The notes: generated from the sequence alone by a model not told the origin. A DNA stretch of 64,000 bases from Paramecium sonneborni (GCA_905182985.1 CAJJDN010000034.1:127736-191735); one strand, 5' to 3'; shown: positions 1 to 12,822, counted from the first letter of the stretch. Numbers and translations are program-made.

Positions 1-1
1 T

Positions 2-1046
2 TTACCTTATAATAGATCACCTTAGATAACAAAATCTATTCATAAGTAGAGTAAAGACTCTGATTCTAGTTCTTCAGAAAGGAGGTATGGCAAATTTTGG
101 AAACCTAATGAGGATTCTTAATTAATGGAATTGCACATTCGGCATAACGGAAACTGGAAATTAATTGCTGAAGACATTCCAGGACGAAATCTGAGTTAGT
201 GTTAATAAAGATGGAAAAGAATTAATCCAAATAAAGTATTTTTGTATCTATTTTTTGACTAAACTTCGAAAATAATGGACAGATTTAGAAGATTAAGAAG
301 TTATAAGACTAGTTAATGAGCATGGTCGTAATTGGAAATTGATTGAAGGACTTATGGAAGGTCGCTCAAGTAAATAGATCAGAGAAAGGTTCTTAAATAA
401 TTTGGATCCTGAAATAAATAAGGAAAAATTCACTTTATAAGAAGATCAAATAATTTTAGAACAATATCGAATATACGGTCCTAAGTGGAGCGAAATCGCA
501 AAAATGTTAAATCGAAGACCAGTACAGTGAGGACCTATCATTAGGAAAACTAAGTGAAGAATCGTTTTTACTCTTATATAAAAAGAGTACATATGTTAGA
601 TGAAAGATCTGATGATGATGACAATGACCGATCAATGGAATCAGAACAAGAGCAACCATTAAAAATAGTTCAGAATACTATGTTAAATGTTTCTTAGCCT
701 ATTTATCAACCTTTAGAAACTATTTAGAGTTTAAAAGAAGAGCATGATAATACAAAAAACGACTCATTGCTTATTAACCAAACACCTTCTCATCGTATAT
801 AGCCATCAATTAATTTAATTTAAGGTCGTTTTTATCATTTTATTATTAGACTCATTTGATTCAAAGTAGTTCGGAGGGATAGATGAATAAGATATTTCCC
901 CTTTTAATTAACATAGAAAGATATTAGAATATAGTCCAATTAATTTTTAGTATGCTCATCATCAACCAAATTTTGATATGATCTAAGAAGAAATGAAGGA
1001 GTTAAAATGCTAAATAGAAAGTATCAATATAGAACATCCCATTTGA
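2..1046 (+). CDS. Myb-repeat DNA-binding protein, 5' partial
   Basis: The frame is open from the left edge (codon phase starts at base 2) with no ATG, so the N-terminus lies outside the window. Three consecutive Myb/SANT-like repeats are visible, with spaced Trp residues and motifs such as NWKLIAEDIPGR, NWKLIEGLMEGR and ENQVKNRFYSYIKR. Myb repeats bind DNA, so a nuclear transcription factor or chromatin protein is inferred. An acidic stretch (DERSDDDD) and a Gln/His-rich tail follow, ending in TGA at 1044-1046. Introns are inferred at 522-544 and 825-849. A third at about 236-257 is needed to join repeats 1 and 2, but it ends TTG instead of AG. Confidence 0.85.
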
Positions 1047-1430
1047 AATTAAATTTTATTTATTTATTTTAAGCATAGGGTTTCTTACTTAGTTTTAAAA
1101 ATTATTGTCTAAATTTCTTTAACATAAATTGATTTAATTATTATAATAATCATAACATCATTTTATAAGATAATATTAAATCATAATCATACAAATCTGA
1201 ATATTATTTTCTTTACATTTTTTAAGATGTCAATTTTTATTATAATAATTAATTTATTTGAATTGTAAAGACTTAATAAAAGAAGTAATTAGCCTTAAAA
1301 ATTAATCGATTTTATAGTTTTAATCTATCTCTAAAATATTATATTTGAAAAACTTGCATTTAACAGTCTTAAATCAAGTGATCTTTATTCAGTAATTGTA
1401 TTAAATTTATATATAAATTTAAAATCCAAA
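1047..1430. other. intergenic, AT-rich
   Basis: Between two genes on the same strand. It should hold the 3' end of the Myb gene and the promoter of the MORN gene. I recognise no motif. Confidence 0.6.
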
Positions 1431-2546
1431 ATGGGATAATGTAATAACTGTTAAACATGTTAAAAACCAGATGGAAGAGAGCTGACAGTGGATTAATAAG
1501 TAAATACATAATTTTAAATATTAGGCATACAGAACTAGTTAATAATAAAGTCAAGTATAATTAATTAATGCTATCATAGACCAGTAAATAAAGAGTATCA
1601 AATTTAAGTGGGGATAATGGGAGTAAAAATAAAAAGATTAAGGCAGCAATATAAATATAGGCACATTGGAGAGGATATGTAGTTCGAAAAAAAAAATTAA
1701 AAAAGTCAATTGGTACAAATGATATTGCAAGTGCTCCTCCTTTAGCAAATAAATATTTTAGTAGTGATAAAGATTATGCTCAATAACATAGTAATTCAAA
1801 AACAAGAGAACAAAGACCTCCTTTTAAGTATAAGAGCGGTGCTATATATGAAGGTGAATGGATTGGAAATTCAAGAGATGGATAAGGAACATAATTATGG
1901 AATGATGGTGCAAAATTTGTAGGTTAATGGAAAAATAATATGGCTCATGGGAAAGGAAAGTTTTATCATGTAGATGGAGATATTTTTGAAGGAACATGGA
2001 TAGAAGATAAGGCTTGTGGATTTGGTATATATACCCATGCAAACGGAGCAAAATATGAAGGTGAATGGCTTAATGATTTATAACATGGATTTGGAGTAGA
2101 AACTTGTAATTTATAATTAGATTATGATTATAGGGGCTGATGGTTCTAAATATGAAGGATAGTATTATCAAGGAAAAAAACATGGTAAAGGAAAGTATAT
2201 ATGGAATGATGGAAGTTTCTATGATGGAGATTGGAATAACAATTAAATTAGTGGAAATGGACTCTATTAATGGAGTGATGGAAGAAGATATGAAGGAGAA
2301 TGGCTAAATAATAATATGCATGGTTAAGGGCATTATACATGGCAAGATGGTAGATCTTATAAAGGGGGATATGTAAATGATAAAAAACATGGCTATGGTG
2401 TTTATACTTGGGCTGATGGTAGAAAATATGAAGGAGAATGGGTTAGCGGAAAATAACATGGTAAAGGAAAGTATATTTTATTGGATGGATAAGTCAAACA
2501 AGGAGAATGGATAGAAGGAAAAAAAATAAAAAACATCTAAAATTGA
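1431..2546 (+). CDS. IQ-motif and MORN-repeat protein
   Basis: About 345 residues after removal of three introns (1500-1524, 1555-1579, 2106-2133), each of which restores frame. The start was chosen because it gives an MGQC...C...C N-terminus, suitable for lipid modification and typical of ciliate MORN proteins. An IQ-like calmodulin-binding segment ([16 protein letters not shown]) follows near residue 65. The rest is about ten MORN repeats with the recurring pattern YEGEW...HGKGKY...DG. MORN proteins bind lipids or scaffold cortical and ciliary structures; a membrane-associated, calmodulin-linked cortical scaffold is inferred. TGA stop at 2544-2546. Confidence 0.9.
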
Positions 2547-2992
2547 CTTATTTTATATTAATTTTAAATGTATATAATTATTCTCATATATTTTTATTAA
2601 TCAATACCATGGATTAAAAAACAATAATCAATATCATAGTTTTCATTTTCTACTTTCCGAATACTTTATTAATACTAAGAAAATTATTAATAAAATATGA
2701 AAGTTTTTAAATCTTAAAAGTCAATCATTTTTTTGATATATAAAATTTAAAGTCATAATTTTATTACCTATATTAATATATGGAGTGTTTAGAAGTTTAT
2801 AATCTAAAATATGTATGTTTAAATACTTTTTTAATTAATTAAACAATATATAATTTTTAATGAATTAACAATTAATAAACAAAGCTTCAGATGGATGATA
2901 GAAATTTTTGAAATAAAAAATTAACATATATAAGTAAATAATAAGATTTAAACAAATAATATAATATTTTTCCTGATTAATAAATGATATAT
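2547..2992. other. intergenic between convergent genes
   Basis: AT-rich spacer between the 3' ends of the MORN gene (+) and the Pro/Gln-rich gene (-). No open coding segment or RNA gene was seen. Confidence 0.6.
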
Positions 2993-4328
2993 TCATTTAT
3001 AAGGATATTATTGTGTATTTTAATAATTTGCTTGTGGTGGCATAGGAACATAATTTGGTTATTGAGGATATGTCTAAGTTTACATTGGTGGTGTATAAGC
3101 TTGTTATGTTGGATTAGGAGGATATCCAATTGAATTTTAGGGATAAGATTAATTTGGATAGCCAGTAGTGGGAGCATAAGGTTATTGATAAGGAGGTTAT
3201 TATCCTTATTAATAAGGTTGATTTCCATAATTATTTGGTTATTAATTAGGATATTATCCTGGAGGTGGATATTATCCAGGAGATGGGTACTATGTTGAGG
3301 GGATCTATGATCCTGTAGATGGATATTATCCTGGAGGAGGTAATGGATTGCTATATTGCTATGGATATTGGTTAATATTGGATCCATAAGGAGGAGGAAA
3401 TGAAGAATTAGGCAATTAAGTTGTTGGATATTAATTACTATATCCGCCAGGAGGAGGAATAGAGTAATCCTCATCTGTAATAGAGAAATCATATGTTTTA
3501 TAAAATTCCGTGAAATAATGTCCGTTTTATTAAATTGTTATTGCCATTAATCCATAATTCTTACAAAAATAACTTAGGTAAAGGTCTTTCACAAGTTACA
3601 AGTCTGTACACAATTCTATCATCTATGAACAAACTTCAAATTAGTCAACATTCATTCCAAAATATTCTCTAAACATCTTTCCTAAAGAATGTAATTCTTG
3701 AAAATGATGAATATGATGACCAGCATATTATATTGTTCCAACTTACTTTGTTAACTTTTTATTCATCTGAAATGGATCATGAGAGTAATTTAGAATCACA
3801 TGCAAATGTTTTTCCACATGTTTCACAATACTTATTTATATATTTTTATTACTTTTGTAAATATATGTACATTTATAAATGTCTATAATCCTACATAAGT
3901 TAATCAATTAACTATAGTTCTTTTGAATGATTATGATGATAACTATTTGTTAGCATTGTCAGCAAATGTTGTTCATCTCTTAAAAGATTTTGACGATTAA
4001 CTCCTTCTTTATAGTAACATTAGCTAATTACTAATTCACATTAAGATTTGAATTGATGATAAGTATACATTTATTTAATAATAATTTTCATTATCAAATT
4101 TCATAATTGCCTTAAATGTGTGATGCTATTCTATATAATCAAGATTTTATTGAATTTCGAATTTATTCTAAATATCAATTATATATATTTTCCTATTATT
4201 ACTTTCCTATCGTTTCTAGTGCTCATTTACTTTTATAGTCTTTCTATATAATATTCTAAAAGTATTTTTTCAATCTATAAAAATTGATATTTAATACTAA
4301 TTTTCATTTCCTCTTCTCTATGATCCAT
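2993..4328 (-). CDS. zinc-finger-like protein with Pro/Gln/Tyr-rich tail (frame breaks)
   Basis: On the minus strand an N-terminal helical region starting MDHREEEMK is followed by a CETCGKTF...H segment resembling a C2H2 zinc finger, a His-rich stretch (AGHHIHHFQ), and a long low-complexity tail of PGQYP-type repeats ending at TGA 2993-2995. One intron fits at 4168-4202. The frame is lost near 4047-4049, 3982-3985 and 3781-3785. The first two are A/T runs where one extra base restores reading; the third is a CT-repeat where two bases appear missing. Function is unknown. The Pro/Gln tail suggests a disordered or condensate-prone region. It could be a pseudogene, but uniform coding quality between breaks favours sequence error. 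Confidence 0.65.
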
Positions 4329-4935
4329 ATTTTCAATTACTAGGGTCAATAAAAATATTATGCTCTATAAACTTTTCACTAATTCTTCTCATTAGTATTT
4401 TTCTATATTTTTTGGAAAATTAATTAATATTATTAATATAAGAAGTACTAAAAACAAATAGATTAGTTAATAATATATATATAAATTTTCTTAATCTCAG
4501 TATTTACATATCATCTTATTTCTTGTAAATTATAATGATATATCGAATTGCAATATTCATTAATTCTCATTTAAAATCCAATGTTAAATAACCTAAAAAT
4601 CAGAAAAAACTATTTATATGTCACTTAATTTTAAATCTAAAAAAGAAATTTCATATCCATTAATTTCAATTGGATTATTTTCAATCAAAAAAATCTAAAC
4701 AATTATTTGATTTATCAATCAAAATTTTATAAATATTATTTTAAGTTAATGCCAATAAAAGAATTATATATTAGGTATTTAAACTAAATTTCAACTAACA
4801 TGCATTAAATGATTTTTGGAATTTTTTCTAAATAATTCAAAATTTATTATTGCCTATATAAATATAATTTAATTGTATAAAATTAAAAAAAAATTAATTA
4901 CAATTGATTATATATTTCCAATAAATAATTATATT
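4329..4935. other. intergenic, AT-rich
   Basis: Upstream of the zinc-finger-like gene and downstream of RRP36, both on the minus strand. Mostly A/T runs. I see nothing coding in it. Confidence 0.5.
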
Positions 4936-5523
4936 TCATTTTTTTATTTTTTTAGATGCAAATTCAAGCTTTTTTGATATAGATTTCTTTTTTTATTTCA
5001 TATATGCATCCAATTTTCCGGATGCTTCAAGTTATTCAAACTTTTATTTCAACAATTCCTATTTGATTAAACCTAACAAAATAAATAAACTTCTTACTTT
5101 ATTTTGGATGAAAGTTCTTTTTTTTTAATTTAGATACTGTTTTCTATTTTTTTAAAAACTGTTCCTATTTAATTATCTCATCCTTCTACTTTCCAATGAT
5201 TTATTTTATTTTTTATTTGGATTCTTGATCAAGCTTTTCAGATTGCTTTCTCATGACTTAAATTTCATTTGATTTCATTTTCCCAATAAAATCATAAGAT
5301 TTATAAAATTTACTCAAACTTAACTCACCTGATATCTGATCGAATCTTGGATCTCTTATTTCTTATTTTTTCTCAGATTTAATTTAAATCTTTGGAATAG
5401 GTTTTCTTGCATCTCTAACTTCAGGGCTTAATTTTAATAATTAAAATTTCAATACCCTCCTTTGATTTTCTTTGGCAATTATTAATCTTTTATTTAATTT
5501 TTAGATTATTATTAAGTTTTCAT
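4936..5523 (-). CDS. RRP36: RRP36-like rRNA processing factor
   Basis: The protein of about 175 residues carries the RRP36 signature: a basic start, GPEVRDARKPIPK, then RDPRFD...SGELS followed by a long Lys/Gln-rich helix ending SKKIKK. RRP36 family proteins act in the nucleolus on early cleavages of pre-18S rRNA within the 90S pre-ribosome. Two introns are needed (5427-5455, ending AAG, and 5073-5097). The start at 5523 is the only ATG that joins in frame through the first intron. The small size and very basic composition fit the family. Confidence 0.85.
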
Positions 5524-5765
5524 TTGTTTTTCAAAACCCAACAACGTATGAAATGGAATTTATGTCAATTATTCTTTAATCTTGATTTATCCATAATAAA
5601 TTTACTTGTAATTCTTCGTCCATTATTAATTTTTTAAATTATAAAATTTAGATTGACTTTATTTTTATGAAAAAGATGCCATAGAATCTATTAATTGTAT
5701 ATATTTTATTCATATTGAAAAATAGATAAGAATTGTGAGAGATATCAAATATTATAAATTAATAT

Positions 5766-7417
5766 TCAATTCTATTGTTTATTTATTTAGTTTAATTGTT
5801 ACTTTGTTATTTTTAAAAATATTTTGCTCATCATTTCCTTTTCTTTCACATTCTCATGATGTTTCTTTTATAAATATTTTTCATATATAACAAAATATTC
5901 TTTGGCTAATATTGAGAATTCCATTTTTATGTGTTATTTTAAAATATTAAGTCCTCTCTCAAGAATTTTGACTCTCTCTTTGTAAATTTATGATTTTAGG
6001 AGATTTAAAATAAACTCATCTTAATTAATTAACTTATTTTTGCTACTTTTAATAAATTCTGTTTATTCTTTTACAAATTATTAAAGTATCTCCTAATCTG
6101 ATAAAATTTTGCCAGACCAAGCTTCTTTAAAAATAACTAATTTTTCATGTGCATACATAATCATTTATTAAATATTATTTTTCACATCTGCTTCTGATTT
6201 TTGAAAATCTAATAAACACAAATAAATCACAATTTGATCAAAAGAAAAAGTTTGGTGTTCTTATTATTATATACTTTTGTATATTAATTCCCTTATATAT
6301 TATTTAAAAAAATAATAAAGTTAAGTTTTTTTATGTTTAATTTGAAGGAAAAATTCTTCTTCCAAATTATGCTTTTAAATTAGTTTAATAATTATTAATT
6401 ATAAATTTGCTTCATATCCATTTTTTTTCACAATAATTTCCTCTAATTATTATAAAAGGCTTGATAGCTTTTAATTTTTAATTAATTTAAGGTATTCAAT
6501 TTTTTTGTCAATATAAGTTTCATACTAATTTTGTAATTCTTTTAATTATTAAGAATCATATTTATTTTAATTTTTTTAAGTGCCTAAATAAATAGAACTC
6601 ATTTATTGGTTAATGTTGTAGAAATTAAAGAATTTATCTGGAAAATTCTAATCTTTTGAGGAGTTAATTGAATTGTTAAGTAAAAAACTCTTAGTTAGAT
6701 GATCTTTTTTTGTTTTTTTTTAATTGGGAATTTTATTATGATTTCTTATTTCTTTTAGATAATTTAAATATAGTTCAATATCTTAATAATCTTTACCATC
6801 ATCTACCTTAGGGATAAAATTAAGTATATACAAATTACAAACTTTCTTTTGTTTTTAATCTAGTTCTAACCAAATTTTTTAAGAATCTAAATTCTAAATT
6901 GACAGACCTTTAGAAAATTTTTCATTTTTAGAGTATTTATTTTTTTATTCTTTTACTCTCTCCTAAATACTATTTATAAAACTTTCAAAACTAATTTTCT
7001 CATCTGAATATTAAAAAAGCTCTTGTAAAGACAAATGAATCTTTCGATCAAAATTATATTGAATAAACTAAAATTCCTCATCATAATTTATAAAAAACTG
7101 TGAATTATTTTTATGTTCTTCTCCAGAGCTAAGGAATTCCTTTATCAAATTAAAAGTATCTATTGAATCACACACATGGTTTATTTATGTTGGAATTTCG
7201 AAATCTAGCATTTTCAATATTTATTTAAAAATATTAACACCCTATATTCCTTCTATTAAATTAAAATATTTGTAAATAAATTCTGTAAATTCTTAAAAAC
7301 TATCATCCAAAAAGCTTGATTAATTTTCATATGAAAAATAATAATAAATATGATTTTTTTGTTTGGATTCGTGGTGTTGGCCACACTGAAATCAGAGTTT
7401 AAATTTAGTGTGCGCAT
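5766..7417 (-). CDS. hypothetical Lys/Gln/Asn-rich helical protein
   Basis: A long minus-strand frame runs without TGA from MLDFEIPTQ (7211) to the stop at 5766-5768, about 480 residues. The same frame stays open upstream of that ATG, and adding one T to the T7 run at 7354-7360 joins it to a start MRTLNLNSDFSV at 7417, giving about 550 residues. I recognise no family. The sequence is rich in predicted helix and charged residues, with no clear membrane span or signal peptide. Function is unknown. If the single-base break is real, translation would start at 7211 instead. Confidence 0.65.
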
Positions 7418-7882
7418 AATTTTATAGAAAAATAAAATATAATCAAAATATGTTTAGATTGAATTTGAAGAGATATTTTCCAAATCCATAGAGATTTGTC
7501 TTTCAAATTAAAATAATTCATATAGAAAAAGCTTAGAACTATGTTAGAATCGTTTTTAAAAAGAAAAATTGATATTTAATTATGTAAAGATCTTTAGCAT
7601 AAATTTTATTCGTAATCGCAGAAATAGAAATGATCAATTAATTAAATAGTGTTGATATTCAACTAGCAATATTCCAGCAAAAGCCAAACGATTAATTAAT
7701 TCTGATAATAATTAAATTAATCAAAAAAATAATAGCTTATATTAAAAAATTTCTATAATCAAATTTAATCCAGCATATCTGAATTATTTATTATTGATAA
7801 AGAAATTGCTAAAACTCAGTGTTTTTATAGTAACAAATATTAACATTTTTTTGATTATTTAATATCTATATCTTTTTTTACT
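7418..7882. other. divergent intergenic region
   Basis: Between two divergently transcribed genes, so it should hold both promoters. AT-rich; no motif that I can name. Confidence 0.55.
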
Positions 7883-9315
7883 ATGAAAAATATGGTACAT
7901 TATAAAGCCTCGCTTTTGAGAAAACAAAATAATGAGTAGGAACGTCGATATTTATACTTGGTTGAAAATTACCTCATAATAAATAAGGTATTGTATTTGA
8001 TTTATTAGTATAGAGAGAGAGTCTAAATATGATTGATAGAAAATTTGATTTGACTTCAATGGACTGTCAAATCAAATGGCATTATGAGTAAGAGAGAAAA
8101 ATTATTTAGAAATAACATAATCAAAGAAATGATGGTGTATAACACAAAATACAATTAAAGAATTATATATTGTGAAAAGAATGAGATTTTAGAAGAGTTA
8201 TAAAACAAACTTAATGGAAAAGCATACTATAGAAATTTTAAATCATTTTACCAGAAATTAGAGGTAATTAAATGTCATAAAAATGTCGAAGTAATTTCCA
8301 TCATTTTATATAGATAATGATATGTAAAAATTTATTAACAGAAGAGATTGTAGTAGCAAAATAAGTGAAGTTTCCAAAAAATAAACAAACTGATTCTGAA
8401 CATTATGTAATAAGTTCTTATAAATTTTAGTCTTTCTTATTGAACGAAGCTAAGATTCATATGAAATTATCTTACAATCCTCATTAATATCTTTTAGGAG
8501 CAAGCTAAATTTTTTTATGTGATCAATCAATTATTTATATAATGCACCATTGTAAAGGTGGAACACTCTACTAATATTTAATTGAAAATGATTTAAATTT
8601 GCCTGAATTAGTGACTTAAGAAATAATGAGAAAATTACTATTAGGACTTGATCACCTCCATTAACTTGGAATTATGCATAGAGATATAAAATTGGATAAT
8701 ATTATGTTATTGAGAAAAAATGATCCTAATTCAATTACAATTATGGATTTCGGATATTCAACATTCATTGAAGAGGAAAGGTTTACATTTTAAAGATGTG
8801 GTACACCTGGTTATATTGCTCCAGAAATTTTAAATATGAATCAATATAATGAATTATGTGATATTTATAGTTTGGGGTGTGTGTTCCACGCTTTATTAAC
8901 TGGAAAAAAAATATATCAGACACCTAAGTCAACAAAAGCTTCCGATTTATTGATATTGAATAGAAATAGCATTATTTCATTATCATAGATCTGCAATCTC
9001 AATGCACAAGAATTATTATAATCAATGATATCTGTTGCTAAATCAAGGCCCAGTGCAACAGTCTGTTTATAGCATTCATATTTTGAAGAAGAATAATTTT
9101 AAATAGAAGATCTAAGCACATAGTAATTATTATTAATATTATTTTAGATTAAGGCAACTAGATTTTCCGTAACTCAAAAATCCATTTAAATCTTGAGTAA
9201 TAGAAATGAATACTTTTTTTCTTTGTTTATTTATTATTTTTTTAAATTATATAATTTAAATATTAATTACCATTTTTTTTAAATCATAATCACTTTATAA
9301 TCATAACTATTATGA
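7883..9315 (+). CDS. Ser/Thr protein kinase
   Basis: Catalytic-lobe motifs are clear: HRDIKLDNIML (catalytic loop), DFGYST (magnesium-binding), CGTPGYIAPEI (activation and APE region) and the following DIYSLGCVFHALLTG helix. The N-lobe is less standard; I see no textbook glycine-rich loop, though VVAKQVKF may hold the ATP-anchoring lysine. Introns fit at 7988-8013 and 8172-8192. The start at 7883 is the first ATG in frame with exon 1. The frame stays open to TGA 9313-9315, but the last 35 residues look like AT-rich noncoding DNA, and a splice at about 9168-9196 would end the protein at 9209. Substrate unknown. Confidence 0.8.
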
Positions 9316-9440
9316 ATATGTTAATAAGTAATTTCCATAAAACTCTTTAAATCTTTGCGTATAGAATACTCAATACTCTTGTAATAAGTAATTTTTTATG
9401 ATCAATGAATTTTTAATTTAGTTTATAAATTTACTTTTAA

Positions 9441-9668
9441 TCATTCTTCAAACATAATTATTTTATAGAAAATCTATTTTTAATTTCTGAAAGCACACAT
9501 CTCAAAAAAATAAATATTATACATCTAGAAAATTTTTAAAGTAAATTTTGTTAACAAGTCGATACACACTTTCTCTAATTTAAGTTATTCTAAAATCATA
9601 AAGGCTGCAAACATTTTGTCTTTCTGACCCCAATTATTTTTCTAATTACATTGAATGAGATATGCCAT
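9441..9668 (-). CDS. possible small unknown protein (75 aa)
   Basis: A minus-strand frame starts at ATG 9668 directly after an in-frame TGA and runs to TGA 9441-9443. It uses TAA/TAG as Gln and has a soluble, helical-looking sequence (for example MFAAFMILEQLKLEK). No homologue comes to mind and the frame is short, so it could be chance in an 870 bp intergenic region. The remainder of 9316-10186 shows nothing coding. Confidence 0.3.
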
Positions 9669-10186
9669 ATATATTCCTAAATAAAATCAATACAATTTAA
9701 TATACTTTAAATTAAATTCAGTATTTTTACAATCGAATTATATTAAAATTGAATAGCAAGTATTTAATATTTAAAGTTCCTATCTAAATATAGCTCTATA
9801 TTTAATTCTATTAAATCAAAAGATATTGAAGCAGTTAAATTTCAGATGCTTACTAAAAATTGAAGACTTAAATTGTTGTAAAAATATTTGAGTTTAGATT
9901 AGATTTAATAATAAAAGAAAAAGTAAATGAAAGATTACTTTGTTTATGTTCTTAAAAAAATATAACTAATAAATAATTTTATCATATAATTAAAATAAAA
10001 AGATTTGAATTATTTCTCATTTATTTAATAGTTATGTTTAAGTTTAATTATAGAAAGTATATTAATTTTATTAATTGATTATATAATTCTAAAATACAAT
10101 CTTTTAACCTTACTAATTAACAGAAATCAAAATATCAGAGTTGAATTTTGGAAAAAGAGCTAAATATAATACAAAATGAATTAAAT

Positions 10187-11168
10187 TCAACAAGATTGAA
10201 TATTTTTTGGTATTTCAAAAGGTTCTTTTTCTAAAGAAGAGCAGTTACCTTATTGTGAATATCGACTACATTTTTGTTATTAATAATCGAAGTCTTGAAT
10301 ACGTTCACTTTCAAGTTTAATACGTATGATGAAATAGACTAAAGGTTCACTATTCACAAACTCTTTTACACTAAAAATATCGTTTAAATATCTCTCTAAT
10401 TAATTTTATCTTTCCTAAATTTCTTCTGGATTATCACATGTTTATCCAATAAGTTTTCTTTTAGGGAAAGGAGGAAGTTAATTTTTGAATTGCTTTTTTT
10501 CGAGCAAAGTATGATAATCTTTTAGTTTACTGTATCGAGCATTAAATAAGTATTTTACATTCTTTTTTTAGTCAGATAAAGTAATATAGTATAAAACAAA
10601 GTCTTGTTATTTAACATAATCATCAAATTAAAAATAATATCTTTATTTATATCCTGTTGTTTTTTTGGATTAATTTCTTGCTGGAGATGAACTTATATCA
10701 TGTCTTTGTAAATATTATAGTTTCAATTCCTACATTTAAGGCCAACAAATATCTTTTGTATATTGATGGTTTATGTTTATTTGTCTAATTGATTCATCAA
10801 ATGTTTCATCTAATGGTTATAAATCTCTTATAAATGAAAATGTCCATAGCATTTAAATATTCAAGATTGTTTCCAAGTATTATTATAACTCTAGTCCCTA
10901 AGAATTGTTTTTTAATTATTACTCTTGTTACTATATCAGACTCAGAATGCTTAGTTCTTCCAAATAATTTTTTTTTTGGAAAATTTGGGAGATTCAATTT
11001 AAGCTTGAATTCATGATTCTTTTTTATAAGTTAATCATTTAAGGTTCGCAAATCTGAATATCTTCTATAAATCACTTTTGAATGATGCAATCCATTGATA
11101 GTGATTTTATAAAAAATGACATCATTTCTTGTTTCATAGCCAGATATCGTTACCAAAAACTTCTGCAT
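10187..11168 (-). CDS. tandem PX-domain protein
   Basis: Two phox-homology (PX) domains occur in one protein of about 315 residues. The first has VIYRRYSDL and LPNFPKKKLFG; the second has FNARYSKLKDYH and LPPFPKRKLIG. These are the R-Y-S/D-F and Pro-rich phosphoinositide-binding hallmarks of PX. The start MQKFLVTISGYE at 11168 and an intron at 10898-10931 give a continuous reading to TGA at 10187-10189. PX domains bind phosphoinositides (often PI3P), so an endosomal or phagosomal membrane role is inferred. No BAR or other domain follows. Confidence 0.85.
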
Positions 11169-11325
11169 TGACTAAATGAGATTTAAAATGATATCAATAA
11201 AAATAATAATAAGTTTAATAAGTATATATAAATTAAATAAAGTATTTAAGTTAAATTAAATGTTATTTAATCTATTAGAATAATGACATGAGCTTTAAGT
11301 ATTATAATTATGTAGAATAATAAAG

Positions 11326-12716
11326 TCACTTTCTTTTTGATTTAAAAGTATTGGATAATTTTGTTTATTAACCAGGAATCCAAAAAGAACTAAATTCTAT
11401 ATCTATAGAGGGATGCAGAAATTTAATAATTTCATTTCTAGTCATACAGGATTAAGGTGATTAGAAAGTTTATTATTCTTTCTCAGTTTATTCTAATTTT
11501 AAATTTTTGAGTTTGTTTGTTGATTAAAGTCTTTTAGTTAGTTATGGAGATTAATGAAAACTATGAGGAGATATGAAATTTTATGAAGTAAATATTTATT
11601 AAGATTTCTTAACAGCAAAACCACTATGCTTGAATGATTATTATTAAGAATGTTCAGGAGAACTAGGTGCTGATCTATAAAGCAATTCAATTTTAAGATT
11701 TCTTTTTGCTTTAAATTTATTTTTCCCTATATAAACACCTTTGGATTATTCTTAAATTTTTGCTCCCCCTTTAATTTTATCAACTGTAGTTTTGATAAAA
11801 TTTGCAATAATCTAAGTAGTAGCCTCATAATTAATTGAAATATCAAATAATGTTGCTATAATATATGAACCATATTCTATAATAATAGGACCCCTATCAG
11901 ATTCAGCTAAAATTGTAAATGCCCTTTCAATAGAGGGAAAAGAAAATGAATGAACATCCCACTTTGAAGATGTAGTAGCTACAAAAGATTAACTCTTAAC
12001 TCCTTCAAAGATATAATGATTAACATGAGATGATTTTATATGTACAATGATTTCGTTACTCTTACTGGCATAGACTTCTATATTTTTAAATGGACGGTAA
12101 ATAGGTGCTTTTAAGATGTACTTTCCTAAAGTTTAAAACTCTTGAGCTGCTTTATTATTATGTAAACCTGCATTACTTTTAGGTTACCATGTTTTAGTAT
12201 CAGGATGATATACAAAAATATCACCAGTACTCTTTTCGATAAAATACTTTTAAGGATGCAATTCATCATTTGTAAAATAAACAGTTCTATCAAAGTTAGA
12301 TGCAGAAAGAAACACTAAGCCCATCATTCCACAACCACAAGCAAATAAATATTTATTAATTTTGATGCACATTCTCTAAAGTACAAGAATCTTTTCCATC
12401 TATTATGACCATGGTAAAGTATTCCCACTACCTGCAACAAATATTATATCAAATGCATTAAATGCTCTTATTATTATTATATTTTTACTAAACAGCATTT
12501 TAATTCACATAAGAACTTTGGATCTCATACAAAAAATCTGAAATGGAGGAGAAATCTCTTACTATATATTCCATTTCTTAGTCAGGAACTTCAGACTACT
12601 TATATCATTAATAATACATAATTAATAAAGGCTTTTTGAACAATGTATCGAAAATCTAAGAATTACTTCTATCCTTTTGGTGTTGGAGCATATGCATTAA
12701 CTAATAATATTTTCAT
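11326..12716 (-). CDS. class I glutamine-amidotransferase-like protein
   Basis: Starts MKILLVNAYAPTPKG at 12716. After two short introns the region FDIIFVAGSGNTLPW and YLFACGCGMMGLVF is laid out like a GATase1/DJ-1-type fold, with a Cys at the place of the nucleophile elbow. The C-terminal 250 residues are a conserved-looking but unrecognised domain, then a Gln/Ser-rich tail ending FKSKRK before TGA 11326-11328. Whether it has glutaminase or protease activity cannot be told; the elbow glycine pattern is not canonical. It lies 107 bp downstream of the next minus-strand gene. Confidence 0.6.
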
Positions 12717-12822
12717 AATAAAATTATAAATATAAGATTATTAATATAAAAACTTAGACATCTATTATATTTAATTTAAAACATTCACATTATAAAAAAT
12801 CAATATTTTAATATATAAAACC

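Noticed and set aside
2977..3492. Minus-strand standard-code open frame and a plus-strand Gly/Tyr-rich reading
   Set aside because: With TAA/TAG as Gln, another minus frame gives PGQYP repeats continuous with the upstream gene and ends properly at TGA; the others are shadows.
7368..7417. GC-richer stretch with short inverted repeats, possible structured RNA
   Set aside because: On the minus strand it reads as a good N-terminal coding sequence (MRTLNLNSDFSVANTT) that joins the downstream gene after adding one base, so coding explains it better.
10834..11016. Plus-strand frame opposite the first PX domain
   Set aside because: Antisense shadow of a convincing PX-domain exon.
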